A stretch of DNA of 64,000 nucleotides from an uncultured Tropicimonas sp. GTDB lineage: Bacteria; Pseudomonadota; Alphaproteobacteria; Rhodobacterales; Rhodobacteraceae. The translations under genes were made by a program, and so were the position numbers. Positions 1 through 8,431 of this stretch are shown here, in pieces (within the stretch, counting starts at the first letter, position 1; each line of letters starts with the position of its first letter). Under the pieces are notes generated by a model. That model was not told the origin of the DNA. It did not search any database and saw only the letters and a program-made list of their open reading frames with translations. The stretch covers positions 102,925-166,924 of the forward strand of contig CANMIP010000012.1 of the NCBI GenBank assembly GCA_947497945.1, read 5' to 3'.

Positions 1-74
1 CCCAGACCAGCGGCAATGCCTCGGAAATAGGCGCCTGCTGGCCGGGCAGACGGCTCCACCGGCCCGCCCCGACA

Positions 75-99
75 TTGACAACCCGTATCCGACTGTCAA
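75..99. promoter_or_regulatory. candidate TetR operator and promoter
   Basis: An inverted repeat, TTGACA-N13-TGTCAA, ends 10 bases before the ATG of the TetR gene. Its left arm is also a perfect -35 hexamer, and an AAATAT sequence 17 bases downstream could serve as a weak -10. A repressor bound here would block its own promoter, which is typical autoregulation for this family. The implied transcription start falls at or very near the ATG, so the mRNA may be leaderless; no clear ribosome binding site is seen. The repeat is visible directly, while its function is inferred. Confidence 0.5.
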
Positions 100-109
100 A
101 TATCGCCCC

Positions 110-670
110 ATGAAGGACAGAGATGCAACGATCCTGGACGCCGCCGCGCGACTGTTCCTGCGCTACGGCGTCAAGCGCACGAGCATGCATGACATCGCAC
201 AGGAAGCGGGGATCTCCCGGCAGACGCTCTACAATGCCTATAGCAACAAGGATGCCGTCCTGTGCGCCCTGATCCGCGCACATGCCGAACAGGCCCATGC
301 CGAGATCCTGGAGGGGCTGGAGACGACGCAGGATCTTGGCGCGCAGCTGGAGCTGGTCTTCGATCGCGTGACCATAAGCGCCTATGATCTGTTGATGGAA
401 TCCCCGAACTCGGCCGATCTCGTCGATGGGTTCAACTCGATCTCGCAGGCGGAGATCGACGCGGCCTATGACCAGATCCGCGCCCTGCTGGCCCGGCTTC
501 TGGCGCCGTACCGGGAGGCGATCCTTGGCAACGGGCTGAGTGTCGAACAGCTCGCCGATTTCGTCCAGCGCATGACCAAGGCCGCGAAATCGACAGCCTC
601 GGACCGGGCGCATCTGCTCGACCTGCTCCAGACGCTGAAACTGGCGACGCTGAAACTGGCCCGCCGATAG
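110..670 (+). CDS. TetR/AcrR family transcriptional regulator
   Basis: A 186-residue one-component repressor. Residues about 5-50 form the TetR helix-turn-helix; the stretch GISRQTLYNAYSNKDAVL is the recognition helix region typical of the family. The rest is a ligand-binding helical domain without conserved sequence, so the effector cannot be named. Length is normal for the family. The gene is monocistronic and ends 33 bases before the convergent tadA stop. An inverted repeat overlapping the promoter suggests that it represses itself. Any target gene to the left of the window is not visible. Confidence 0.9.
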   Translation: MKDRDATILDAAARLFLRYGVKRTSMHDIAQEAGISRQTLYNAYSNKDAVLCALIRAHAEQAHAEILEGLETTQDLGAQLELVFDRVTISAYDLLMESPNSADLVDGFNSISQAEIDAAYDQIRALLARLLAPYREAILGNGLSVEQLADFVQRMTKAAKSTASDRAHLLDLLQTLKLATLKLARR

Positions 671-703
671 CGGGGCGCCCGATCGCGGTCGCGCGGCATC
701 GCC

Positions 704-1174
704 TCAATCGCCGGGCTTTTCCTGTCGCCTTTCGGAAAAGAACGTCCTGAGCAGCCGCCCCGCCTCCTCCGCGCGCAACCCGTCATAGATCTCGGGAACA
801 TGATGCGCCTGGGGATGGGCATAGATCCGCGGTCCCTGTGCGATGCCGCCCGATTTCGGGTCGGCGGCGGCGTAGTAGAGCCGCGCGATCCTTGCCGCGG
901 AAATGACCATCGCGCAAGCCGGACAGGGTTCGAGCGTCACGTAGAGGGAATGGCCCGGCAGCCGCTCGGAGCCGGCCGCCTTGCAGGCCGCCCGGATGAC
1001 CAGCACCTCGGCATGGGCGGTCGGATCGCACAGCTCGCGCGTCCGGTTGCCATCGCGCGCCACGACCCGCCCGGACGGGTCGACCAGCACCGCGCCAACC
1101 GGCACCTCGCCGCGCGCGGCGGCGGCGCGCGCTTCCTCGAGGGCAGCCTCCATATGGCTCGTGAACGGGCTCAT
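704..1174 (-). CDS. tadA: tRNA-specific adenosine deaminase TadA
   Basis: This cytoplasmic zinc deaminase converts the wobble adenosine A34 of tRNA-Arg(ACG) to inosine. The 156-residue protein has the complete cytidine deaminase-type site: HAE at residues 54-56 (zinc ligand His and proton-shuttle Glu) and PCPAC at 83-87 with the two zinc-binding cysteines. Length matches bacterial TadA. It is transcribed divergently from rluB, with 63 bases between the two starts. TadA beside an RsuA/RluB-type pseudouridine synthase is a common alphaproteobacterial pairing and groups two RNA-modifying enzymes. Confidence 0.93.
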   Translation of the reverse strand: MSPFTSHMEAALEEARAAAARGEVPVGAVLVDPSGRVVARDGNRTRELCDPTAHAEVLVIRAACKAAGSERLPGHSLYVTLEPCPACAMVISAARIARLYYAAADPKSGGIAQGPRIYAHPQAHHVPEIYDGLRAEEAGRLLRTFFSERRQEKPGD

Positions 1175-1237
1175 TCCCTTCCCCTGCCCGCTCGCGCCGG
1201 CCTTGGCAAGAGGCGCTGCGCCGCGTATCGGGGGGGA

Positions 1238-2035
1238 ATGACAGAGACATCACAGCCCCCCAAGGTCGGCGAGCGCATCGCCAAGGTCATCGCGCGTTCT
1301 GGCCGCGCCTCCCGTCGCGAGGCCGAACGCCTGATCGAAGCCGGCCGGGTCAGCGTCAATGGCAAGACGATCCAGAGCCCGGCACTGGACGTCACGGCCA
1401 CCGACAAGATCACAGTCGACGACCAGCCGCTGGCCGAGGCCGAGCCGCCGCGGCTCTGGCTCTACCACAAGCCCTCCGGGCTGGTGACAACCGCGCGGGA
1501 CGAGAAAGGCCGCCAGACGGTGTTCGACACGCTGCCCGAGGAAATGCCCCGGGTGTTGTCCGTCGGCCGGCTGGACATCAACTCGGAAGGGCTGCTGCTG
1601 CTGACCAATGATGGCGGGATCAAGCGGCGCCTGGAGCTGCCCTCGACCGGATGGGTGCGCAAATACCGGGTGCGGGTCAACGGGCGGCCATCGGAGGAGA
1701 GCTTCGAGCCGCTCCGCAAGGGCCTGGTGATCGAGGGCGAGCGCTTCCAGCCGATGACGGTCTCGCTGGACCGCCAACAGGGCGCCAATGCCTGGATCAC
1801 GGTCGGTATCCGCGAGGGCCGCAACCGCGAGATCCGTCGGGCGATGGAGACGATCGGCCTGCCGGTCAACCGTCTCATTCGCATCAGCTACGGCCCGTTC
1901 CGCCTTGGCACGCTCAAGGCGGGCGAAGTCGAGGAGGTCAAGGGCCGGGTCCTGCGCGACCAGCTCGGTCTGGACAAGGATTTCGAACCGGCGGCGACGC
2001 CCAAGCGGAAACCGCAGCGGCGGCGGCGCCCGTAG
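1238..2035 (+). CDS. rluB: 23S rRNA pseudouridine synthase, RluB/RsuA family
   Basis: Forms pseudouridine in rRNA, most likely U2605 of 23S rRNA as in E. coli RluB. The 265-residue protein has an S4 RNA-binding domain at about 11-58 and the RsuA-family catalytic domain with the signature GRLDINSEGLLLLTNDG, where Asp113 is the expected nucleophile. The tail (from about residue 250) is Lys/Arg-rich. The open frame extends far upstream, but that part is antisense to tadA; the ATG at 1238 lies directly before the S4 domain and is preceded by a G-rich stretch that can act as ribosome binding site. RsuA (16S) specificity is possible, though RluB is favoured by the basic tail. Confidence 0.88.
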   Translation: MTETSQPPKVGERIAKVIARSGRASRREAERLIEAGRVSVNGKTIQSPALDVTATDKITVDDQPLAEAEPPRLWLYHKPSGLVTTARDEKGRQTVFDTLPEEMPRVLSVGRLDINSEGLLLLTNDGGIKRRLELPSTGWVRKYRVRVNGRPSEESFEPLRKGLVIEGERFQPMTVSLDRQQGANAWITVGIREGRNREIRRAMETIGLPVNRLIRISYGPFRLGTLKAGEVEEVKGRVLRDQLGLDKDFEPAATPKRKPQRRRRP

Positions 2036-2089
2036 AGCGCGGAGCGGTGGCCGCCGACAGGTCGGCCGATCTGTCCCGGCGGTGCCGGG

Positions 2090-2135
2090 CCCGGCCCCCT
2101 GCTCGGCCCGGATGTATCGCCGGCCAGGGGCCGGG
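2090..2135. terminator. stem-loop between convergent rluB and galM
   Basis: A 9-bp GC arm (CCCGGCCCC at about 2090) pairs with GGGGCCGGG at 2127-2135 in the 151-base gap between the converging genes rluB and galM. There is no T-run on either strand, so it may only protect mRNA ends. Confidence 0.35.
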
Positions 2136-2186
2136 ACATCATACCCACGCTTATGCCGAGATCTCGACCGGAGACCGGGCCGCCCC

Positions 2187-3185
2187 TCAGCTCCGGGTGA
2201 AGGTAAAGCGTGTCACCTGTTCCCAATCCTTCCCCGGCTCCAGGCGGATCTGCGGGAAATCCGGCTTGTTGGGCGCATCGGGCCAGAACTGCGCCTCGAT
2301 CGCGACCCCGGCGCGCGGGCGATAGAGCCGACCATCGAGCCCCGGGATACCCTCGGGCGGGAGGTGGCGGGTGTCATAGACCTGGAAGCCGGGCTCGGTG
2401 GTCTCGACCGCAAGGCGGACACCATCCGGACCGGTCAGGCTGCCGGCCGGAGAGAGCGGCCGGCGGGCCTGCGAGAGGCAGAAATTATTGTCGATGTCGT
2501 CTTCCGCGGTCAGCGCCCGCGGGGTGCGGAAATCCATCATCGTACCGGCAACGGGCCGGATCTCGCCGGTTGCGATCGAGGTCTCGTCGCATGGAAGATA
2601 GCTCTCCGCGTCGACCTGCAGGACATGGCCGTGGAAATCTTCCGTCGCGCCGAGATTCCAGTAGGAGTGGTTGGCGAGGTTGACCAGCGTCGGCGCGTCG
2701 GTACGGGCACGCAACTTGAGGACAAGGGCGGCGCCGTCGAGCAGGAACTCCGCCTCGAAACGCCGGTTGCCGGGGAAGCCGCCTTCGCCATCCGCCGCCT
2801 CGCAGCTCAGCAGGAGCCGCGTCCCGGTTGCCTCTTCGACCGTCCAGAGCTTGTGGTGGATCCCCGCCGCGCCGCCATGCAGGACATGGCCGCCAAACCC
2901 GTTGGGTTCGAATTCCAGCGTCTCGCCCTCAAACGGGCAGCGCGCGTGATAGATCCGGTTGGCCACCGGGCCGACAATACATCCGAAATAATGCAGCCCG
3001 CCCTCCGGCTCATAATCCTCGATCTTCTCGCTGCCCAGAGTCAGCGGACGGTCGAGCCCGGCAAGCCGCAGGTCCTGCAACGTCGCGCCAAGGGTCAGGA
3101 TCGAGGCGCACATCTGCTCATTGGCAAGCGTGATGCGCTCGACAGGGCGGCCATCCTTGAGATGGCCAAAGGCTTCGCGGGTCAT
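2187..3185 (-). CDS. galM: aldose 1-epimerase (galactose mutarotase)
   Basis: Interconverts alpha and beta anomers of aldohexoses, here most likely galactose released by the glycosidases of the same operon. The 332-residue protein shows family landmarks: VGPVANRI at 71-78, HVLHGG at about 100-105, the catalytic His173 in NLANHSYWNL and the catalytic Glu297 in GVAIEAQF. It is the last gene of the galactoside operon and its start overlaps the GH42 stop by 4 bases (ATGA). Galactose dehydrogenases act on one anomer, so a mutarotase is a sensible member of the pathway. Preferred sugar is inferred from context. Confidence 0.9.
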   Translation of the reverse strand: MTREAFGHLKDGRPVERITLANEQMCASILTLGATLQDLRLAGLDRPLTLGSEKIEDYEPEGGLHYFGCIVGPVANRIYHARCPFEGETLEFEPNGFGGHVLHGGAAGIHHKLWTVEEATGTRLLLSCEAADGEGGFPGNRRFEAEFLLDGAALVLKLRARTDAPTLVNLANHSYWNLGATEDFHGHVLQVDAESYLPCDETSIATGEIRPVAGTMMDFRTPRALTAEDDIDNNFCLSQARRPLSPAGSLTGPDGVRLAVETTEPGFQVYDTRHLPPEGIPGLDGRLYRPRAGVAIEAQFWPDAPNKPDFPQIRLEPGKDWEQVTRFTFTRS

Positions 3186-5083
3186 TCGAGTTCCTTCCAG
3201 GCAACGCCGGCGGCAGGGATGGACAGCCCGTCGAACGCGACCGGCTCGGGGGCGTAATTGACGTAGAAACGGTGGCTGGCCGTGTCGCGGCGGCGCAACC
3301 CGTCGGGCAGTTCGGTCACCGCGATCCCCTGCTCGGCGCAGGCGTGGGCGAGGATGCGGGCAAGCGCGGTCTCGTCGGGCCAGCCGGCGAGGTAATGCAG
3401 CCCGCCGGAGCGGACGAGCACGGGCTGGCCGGCCTCCGTCTCCTCGACAGGCTCTGCCTCGCCTTCAAGCCGCTCAAGCCAGCGCAGCACCGCGCCGCCC
3501 TGCGCCAGCGGCTCCGGCGCCGAGGGCGGAAGGCTCTCGGTCAGCGCGATGGTCGCATCGAGCCCGGGCAACGCAGGCGGCAGCGGAATCGGGATCTCGA
3601 ATTCCGGCCCGCGGGTGCCGGAGCGGGGCCCGAGAATCGTGACACCATCGCGCGCGGCCAACGCGGTCTTCAGGCTTTCTGACAGGGTAAAGAGCCCAGG
3701 AGCAAGGAGCAGCTTGTAGGCGCTGGTATCCGCGTCGAGCGGCAGGATATCGATCGAGAGGCCTAGCTTTCGCAGCCCGCGATAGATGTCGAAGACCAGC
3801 TCGAAATAATCGAAATCGGCACCCTGGGGCTGGGTCTCCCAGGCCCAGGCGGAGGCGTAGTCGAAGAGGATCGCAACCGGAGCCTGCACGGGGCGGATCT
3901 CGGGCAGCGCGGCGATCTCCTCGGCGACCTGCGCGGCTTCGGCAAGGGCTGGCGCGGGCGCGCTGTCGGGGCGCAGCAGCGCGGCATGCATCTGTTCCTG
4001 CGCGAAGGGCGCCTGCCGCCAGCGGAAATAGCAGACCGCCTCGGCGCCATGGGCGATGGCCTCCCAGGCCCAGAGCCGGGCCATGCCGGGCAGCGGCGCG
4101 GGGTTGAACGGCGCCCAGTTCACCGGGCCGGGCTGTTGCTCCATGACCCACCAGCGCCCCTTGCCGACGGCGCGATAGAGGTCGTGATGCAGCGCCTGCA
4201 TGTCCGGATCGCCCTGGCGCAGGTAGCGGCGCTTGTGTTCCGGGCTGTCCTCGAGGCGGTCCGAAAGGAAGCCGATCGGGTAGCTGTCCCAGCTCGCGAT
4301 ATCGAGATCGTCGCCGACATCGAAATGGTCGAATTCCAGCACGCGGCCCATGTAATTATGGATCAAGGGCTTGTCGGTCAGCGGCCGCAACGCGTTTGCC
4401 TGCGCGGCGTTATAGGCGACCACGGCGTCGGAGGAATACCGCCGCCAGGCCATGACATGGGCCGGGTTGGGCTCGGTCACGGTCAGGTTGGGCGCGTCGA
4501 TCTCGGAAAAATCGCTGTATTCCATCGACCAGAAGATATTGCCCCAGGCCCGGTTCAGCGCCTCGGGCGACTGGTAACGCTGCGCCAGCCAGTCGCGAAA
4601 GCCCTCCACGGCGGCGCGGGAATAGCTCAGGGTCGTGTCGTGGCAGGCATATTCATTGTCGATCTGCCAGGCTTGGACATGCGGGTTCTTGCCGTAGCGC
4701 TCGCCAAGCAGCCGCGCGATGCGGGCGCTCTCCTCGCGATAGCCCATGTGCGAGAAACAGTAATGCCGGCGCGAGCCGAACTTGCGCGGATTGCCAGCCG
4801 CGTCGACGGCCAGCATGTCCGGGTGTTTCTCGATCATCCAGCGCGGCGGCGTGGCCGTGGGCGTGCCGAGCACGACTTTCAGCCCGGCCACGCCGAGCGT
4901 CTCGATGGCGCGGTCCAGCCAGTCGAAGGTGAGCTTGCCGGGCTCGGCTTCCATGAGCGACCAGGCAAACTCGCCGATACGGACCCAGGACAGCCCTGTC
5001 GCGCGCATCCGCGCGGCATCTTCTGCCCATTGCGCTTCGGGCCAGTGTTCGGGGTAGTAGCAGATTCCAAGTTCGGATTTCAC
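3182..5083 (-). CDS. beta-galactosidase, glycoside hydrolase family 42
   Basis: A cytoplasmic retaining beta-galactosidase of 633 residues with no signal peptide. The N-terminal TIM barrel carries the acid/base Glu144 in AWQIDNEY and the nucleophile Glu315 in WWVMEQQPGP, both in the expected GH42 contexts. The middle is the trimerisation domain (about 400-580) and the end a short beta domain. It overlaps the lactonase gene upstream and galM downstream by 4 bases each. The operon also holds a GH36 alpha-galactosidase, so the locus can release galactose from both anomeric linkages. GH42 enzymes often prefer short beta-galactosides, and the natural substrate is not resolved from sequence. Confidence 0.93.
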   Translation of the reverse strand: MKSELGICYYPEHWPEAQWAEDAARMRATGLSWVRIGEFAWSLMEAEPGKLTFDWLDRAIETLGVAGLKVVLGTPTATPPRWMIEKHPDMLAVDAAGNPRKFGSRRHYCFSHMGYREESARIARLLGERYGKNPHVQAWQIDNEYACHDTTLSYSRAAVEGFRDWLAQRYQSPEALNRAWGNIFWSMEYSDFSEIDAPNLTVTEPNPAHVMAWRRYSSDAVVAYNAAQANALRPLTDKPLIHNYMGRVLEFDHFDVGDDLDIASWDSYPIGFLSDRLEDSPEHKRRYLRQGDPDMQALHHDLYRAVGKGRWWVMEQQPGPVNWAPFNPAPLPGMARLWAWEAIAHGAEAVCYFRWRQAPFAQEQMHAALLRPDSAPAPALAEAAQVAEEIAALPEIRPVQAPVAILFDYASAWAWETQPQGADFDYFELVFDIYRGLRKLGLSIDILPLDADTSAYKLLLAPGLFTLSESLKTALAARDGVTILGPRSGTRGPEFEIPIPLPPALPGLDATIALTESLPPSAPEPLAQGGAVLRWLERLEGEAEPVEETEAGQPVLVRSGGLHYLAGWPDETALARILAHACAEQGIAVTELPDGLRRRDTASHRFYVNYAPEPVAFDGLSIPAAGVAWKELE

Positions 5084-5940
5084 AGCAGCACCTTGTGTTC
5101 TTGCTGCCCTCGCGCCTGGGTTTCGGCGACGAAGGTCATGCCATTCTCGTGGCAGGCATCGATTTCCTCGGGCGGCAGGTCCGTGGCCGCAGAGGTGACG
5201 TAAAGCTCGGAGAGATCGGCGCCGCCAAAGGCCGGACAGGAGGTCTGCCGGGCCGCGAAGCGCTGCTCGCGCAGGAACTCGCCCTTGCGGTCATAGACGG
5301 CGACGCGGCTGGCGCCCCATTGGGCGTTCCAGAAATTCCCCTGCGCATCCAGGACGGCGCCATCGGGCCCCCAGTCATCCTTGCGCATGTCGATAAAGAT
5401 CTCGGACTCGCCTGTCGGCCAGCCATCCTTCTGATCCAATGCGATCTTGCGGATCACGTGTTCGCGTGTGTCGCAATAGAGGGCAAAGAGGCCGTCCGGG
5501 TCGAAGCAGATGGCGTTGGGGATCGAAATCGCGGGGATAAGCCGGCGCAGCTCGCCCTTGTAATAACGATAGATGGCGCCGGCATCCTGTTCGGCATTAT
5601 ACCCCATCGTGCCGATCCAGAAGCCGCCAAACGGGTCGGCGCGGCCATCATTGGAGCGGGTCACGGGGTTGTCGGCTTCCAGCGGCAGGACATGCTCGCG
5701 CGCGCCGGTTTCGATGTTGAAGGTGAAAAGCTCGCTGGCCGAGGCGATCAGCAGCGTCGCCGCGTCCACCCATCCGGCGGCGGAGACGCAATGCTCGAAC
5801 TCCCAGGCGCGGCTGAAAGCGCCGCGCCGGGTCAGCAGCTTGCGGCCGAGAATGTCGAACCAGAAGAGCTGGCCGCGCTCCGGGTGCCAGAGCGGGCCTT
5901 CGCCCAGATCACAAACGGTGGTGTCGAAGACGCGGCTCAT
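5080..5940 (-). CDS. SMP-30/gluconolactonase family lactonase
   Basis: A six-bladed beta-propeller lactone hydrolase of 286 residues. The metal-binding set is present: Glu14 in LGEGPLW, the Asn97-Asp98 pair in [15 protein letters not shown], and later Asn and Asp residues in ISIPNAICF and [12 protein letters not shown]. In this operon it would hydrolyse D-galactono-lactone made by the SDR dehydrogenase to D-galactonate, the second step of the De Ley-Doudoroff pathway. It overlaps dgoA upstream and the GH42 gene downstream through ATGA junctions. Related enzymes open arabino-, glucono- or xylonolactones, so specificity is taken from the neighbours. Confidence 0.88.
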   Translation of the reverse strand: MSRVFDTTVCDLGEGPLWHPERGQLFWFDILGRKLLTRRGAFSRAWEFEHCVSAAGWVDAATLLIASASELFTFNIETGAREHVLPLEADNPVTRSNDGRADPFGGFWIGTMGYNAEQDAGAIYRYYKGELRRLIPAISIPNAICFDPDGLFALYCDTREHVIRKIALDQKDGWPTGESEIFIDMRKDDWGPDGAVLDAQGNFWNAQWGASRVAVYDRKGEFLREQRFAARQTSCPAFGGADLSELYVTSAATDLPPEEIDACHENGMTFVAETQARGQQEHKVLL

Positions 5941-6542
5941 GGCAGGGCTCCATCATAGGCGGCGACAATATCCCCCGCGCGGGCGGCGATATCGGCGATG
6001 GACATGCCGGGCGTGTAAAGCGCCGAGCCGATGCCGAAGCCGTTGGCGCCCGCGGCGAACCACTCGGCGAAGTTTTCCGGGCCGGCGCCGCCGACCGCAT
6101 AGATCTCGCAGGTCTTCGGCAGCACCGCCCGCAGGGCCTTCAGCCCGCCGGGACCGGCCATGTTGCCGGGAAAGAGCTTGAGCCCGTTCGCGCCCGCATC
6201 GAGCGCGGCGAAACACTCGGTGGGGGTGAAGACGCCGGGCCAGCTCTGCATGCCGGCCGATTTGGTGGCGCGGATCACGTCCGGGACGCAATTGGGCGAG
6301 ACGACCAGCTTGCCCCCGGCCTTTGCGACCCCATCGACCTGCTCCAGCGTCAGCACGGTGCCGGCGCCGATCAGGGCGTCGCGGCCGAAAGCGCCGACCA
6401 TCGCAGCGATGGAGGCATAGGGATCCGGCGAGTTGAGCGGCACCTCGATGCGGTCGATGCCGGCCGCGAGGAGGGCCTCGGCGGCGGGGGTGGCGTCCTC
6501 GGGCGTGATGCCGCGCAGGATGGCGATGATGTTGCGGCTCAT
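5937..6542 (-). CDS. dgoA: 2-dehydro-3-deoxy-6-phosphogalactonate aldolase
   Basis: A class I aldolase of the KDPG/KDPGal family that splits 2-keto-3-deoxy-6-phosphogalactonate into pyruvate and glyceraldehyde 3-phosphate. The 201-residue TIM barrel has the catalytic Glu33 in [11 protein letters not shown] and the Schiff-base Lys122 in GLKLFPGN. The motif PLNSPDP and short length fit DgoA better than Eda. It is translationally coupled by 4-base overlaps to dgoK upstream and the lactonase downstream. It forms the last step of the galactose route encoded here; the gap gene at 23.4 kb can take the triose phosphate onward. Confidence 0.92.
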   Translation of the reverse strand: MSRNIIAILRGITPEDATPAAEALLAAGIDRIEVPLNSPDPYASIAAMVGAFGRDALIGAGTVLTLEQVDGVAKAGGKLVVSPNCVPDVIRATKSAGMQSWPGVFTPTECFAALDAGANGLKLFPGNMAGPGGLKALRAVLPKTCEIYAVGGAGPENFAEWFAAGANGFGIGSALYTPGMSIADIAARAGDIVAAYDGALP

Positions 6543-7444
6543 TGGCTCTCTCCGTCGAGTGCACGTGCGGCGGCCAGCCCCTTGAGGACCATGGCGTCGC
6601 CGCTGGCGAGGGTTGCTGTGACACCGAGGCTTCCGAGCGCCTCGGCATAGAGTCTGGAGACGCCGCCGGCGCCGATAATGGCGACCTCCTGGCCGAGCCA
6701 GTAGGGGCGCGTGGCCGCCAGCTCGGCGCCGATCAGCAGGCCGGAGAGGCGGGCCCTGGCCGCGCCTGCCCCAAGCCCGTCCAGCAGCCCCTCGGCGCGC
6801 AGCGAGAACAGGCGCGCGGCGAGTTTCTCGGGCCTGGAGACGGCGTCATCCACCGCCGCGAGGAAGGCATCGGCGTCCCAATCCTCCGTCTGAACCGAGT
6901 GGCGCAGAACGGTGTGTCCGGAGATGGCAGCGAAGAGGTCACCGGTCATGCAGGTCTGGAAAGAGACCACTTCGCCCGCGCTGACATGGACCCATTTCGT
7001 ATGGGTGCCGGGCAGGCTGATCACCCCGTCGAACTTGGGGTTCAGCGCCTGGAACCCGGCGATCTGGGTCTCCTCGCCGCGGATCACGTCAGCCGGTTTC
7101 GCCTGGCTCAGCCCACCGATGATCCGGAAGCGCAGGCGCGGATCCGCGACCGGCGCCGCGGTCATGTTGGCGTCCAGCGGCAGGCAGGGCACGGCGCGAT
7201 AACCCGCCTCGGTCCAGCCCTGTTTCGCCCCGACCATGCCGCAGGCGATTGCCTCGACACGGTCCTGCCCCGCGATATGGGGCCCGACAAGATCGAGAAA
7301 GATCGGTTCGAATTCGGCCGGCGCGAGCCCGCCCATGCCCTTGTCCGAGCTTTCCTCCCACAGGATCGCGCCGCTCGCGTCGATCCCCCAGGCCCGCAAC
7401 GAGGACGTGCCCCAATCCACCGCTATCCAGTCCAGCATGCTCAT
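6539..7444 (-). CDS. dgoK: 2-dehydro-3-deoxygalactonokinase
   Basis: Phosphorylates 2-keto-3-deoxygalactonate with ATP at C6, feeding DgoA. The 301-residue protein starts with the sugar-kinase phosphate loop [14 protein letters not shown] and continues with DgoK-family blocks such as GTHTKWVHV and GEETQIAGF. The reading frame is open further upstream, but the ATG at 7444 overlaps the SDR stop as ATGA, which matches every other junction in this operon; an ATG two codons later (7438) is also possible. Overlaps dgoA by 4 bases. Length is typical of DgoK. Confidence 0.92.
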   Translation of the reverse strand: MSMLDWIAVDWGTSSLRAWGIDASGAILWEESSDKGMGGLAPAEFEPIFLDLVGPHIAGQDRVEAIACGMVGAKQGWTEAGYRAVPCLPLDANMTAAPVADPRLRFRIIGGLSQAKPADVIRGEETQIAGFQALNPKFDGVISLPGTHTKWVHVSAGEVVSFQTCMTGDLFAAISGHTVLRHSVQTEDWDADAFLAAVDDAVSRPEKLAARLFSLRAEGLLDGLGAGAARARLSGLLIGAELAATRPYWLGQEVAIIGAGGVSRLYAEALGSLGVTATLASGDAMVLKGLAAARALDGESQ

Positions 7445-8211
7445 CCTGTCGTTACCACCCCTGCGTCGAGTACCAGCGCCTGCGCGGTCATCGCGGCCGA
7501 AGCCTCGGAGGCAAGGAACAGCGCGCCCCCCACCATATCCTCCGGCGCCAGCGTCCGCTTCAGGCATTGTCGTTCGATATGCTCGGCCATGCCCTCGGGC
7601 GTCAGCCATTTGTCGAGCTGTTTCTGTGTGACCACCATGCCCGGCATGATCGAGTTCACCCGGATGCCGTCCGGGCCGAACTCGCGCGCCAGCGTCCGCG
7701 TGAGACCGCTTATGGCGGCATTCGAGGCGATGTAGGGCGCGTAGCCATAGGTCGCCATCATGTAGCTGATCGAGGACATGTTGATGATCGAGCCACGCCC
7801 TTCGGCCTGCATGGCGGGGATGACATGCTGGGCGGCGAAGAAATAGGGCTTGAGATTGATCGCCATCGAAGCGTCCCAGAACGCCTCGTCCAGCTCCAGG
7901 GTTTGCTGCCGCTGGTCGTTGGCGGCGTTGTTGAGGAGCACCCCGATCGGGCCGTGCGCCTCCGCCGCCGCATCGAGCGCGGCCCGCAGGGCGTCGAGAT
8001 CGCTGATGTCACAGGGGATGTAGAGTGGCCGGTTGCCGGTCTTCGCCTCCATCTCGTCGCAGAACGCGGTTGCGTCCGAACGCTGCACGAAGGCAACCCT
8101 GGCGCCTTGCTGCAGGAAGCCCTCGGTCAGGGCCGCCCCTATGCCGGAGCCGCCGCCCGTTATGAAGACGGACGCGCCGGCGAGGTCGGGAAAGATCGGG
8201 TGACCGCTCAT
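7441..8211 (-). CDS. SDR sugar dehydrogenase, probable galactose 1-dehydrogenase
   Basis: A 256-residue classical short-chain dehydrogenase that resembles Caulobacter D-xylose 1-dehydrogenase (as recalled from memory) and, in this operon, most likely oxidises D-galactose to the lactone. The nucleotide-binding TGGGSGIG is at 18-25, LLNNAAND at about 92-99, the catalytic Ser147 in SSIS and Tyr160 in PYIASNAA. Oddly, position 164 is Asn (codon AAT) where SDRs have the active-site lysine of YxxxK. The start has a good AAAGGA ribosome binding site. The gene is 220 bases downstream of the alpha-galactosidase and overlaps dgoK by ATGA. Sugar specificity is inferred from context. Confidence 0.82.
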   Translation of the reverse strand: MSGHPIFPDLAGASVFITGGGSGIGAALTEGFLQQGARVAFVQRSDATAFCDEMEAKTGNRPLYIPCDISDLDALRAALDAAAEAHGPIGVLLNNAANDQRQQTLELDEAFWDASMAINLKPYFFAAQHVIPAMQAEGRGSIINMSSISYMMATYGYAPYIASNAAISGLTRTLAREFGPDGIRVNSIMPGMVVTQKQLDKWLTPEGMAEHIERQCLKRTLAPEDMVGGALFLASEASAAMTAQALVLDAGVVTTG

Positions 8212-8372
8212 GGCAGTTTCCTTTCGACTCGTTCATGTCCACGCGGATGAGCGCAATCGACGCCCGCGCAAGGAGGATGTCGAGGCGGCGTGTCGAAGCA
8301 GGGAGAGCCGCGTCCCCACCCGGCGCCCGGACGGGAGACGGGACGGGACCGGCCTGACTGTCACGCGGCCGC

Positions 8373-8390
8373 GCCGGGCGGACGCCCGGC
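8373..8390. other. stem-loop in the alpha-galactosidase/SDR gap
   Basis: The 220-base gap 8212-8431 is the longest break inside the galactoside operon. It holds a compact GC hairpin (GCCGGGCG pairing with CGCCCGGC) just after the alpha-galactosidase stop and no convincing gene. It may protect the upstream transcript end or mark a separate downstream promoter; no promoter consensus is obvious. Confidence 0.4.
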
Positions 8391-8431
8391 AAGGACAGGC
8401 CGCAACGCGGCCCGATCGGACCGCCCGGCTC

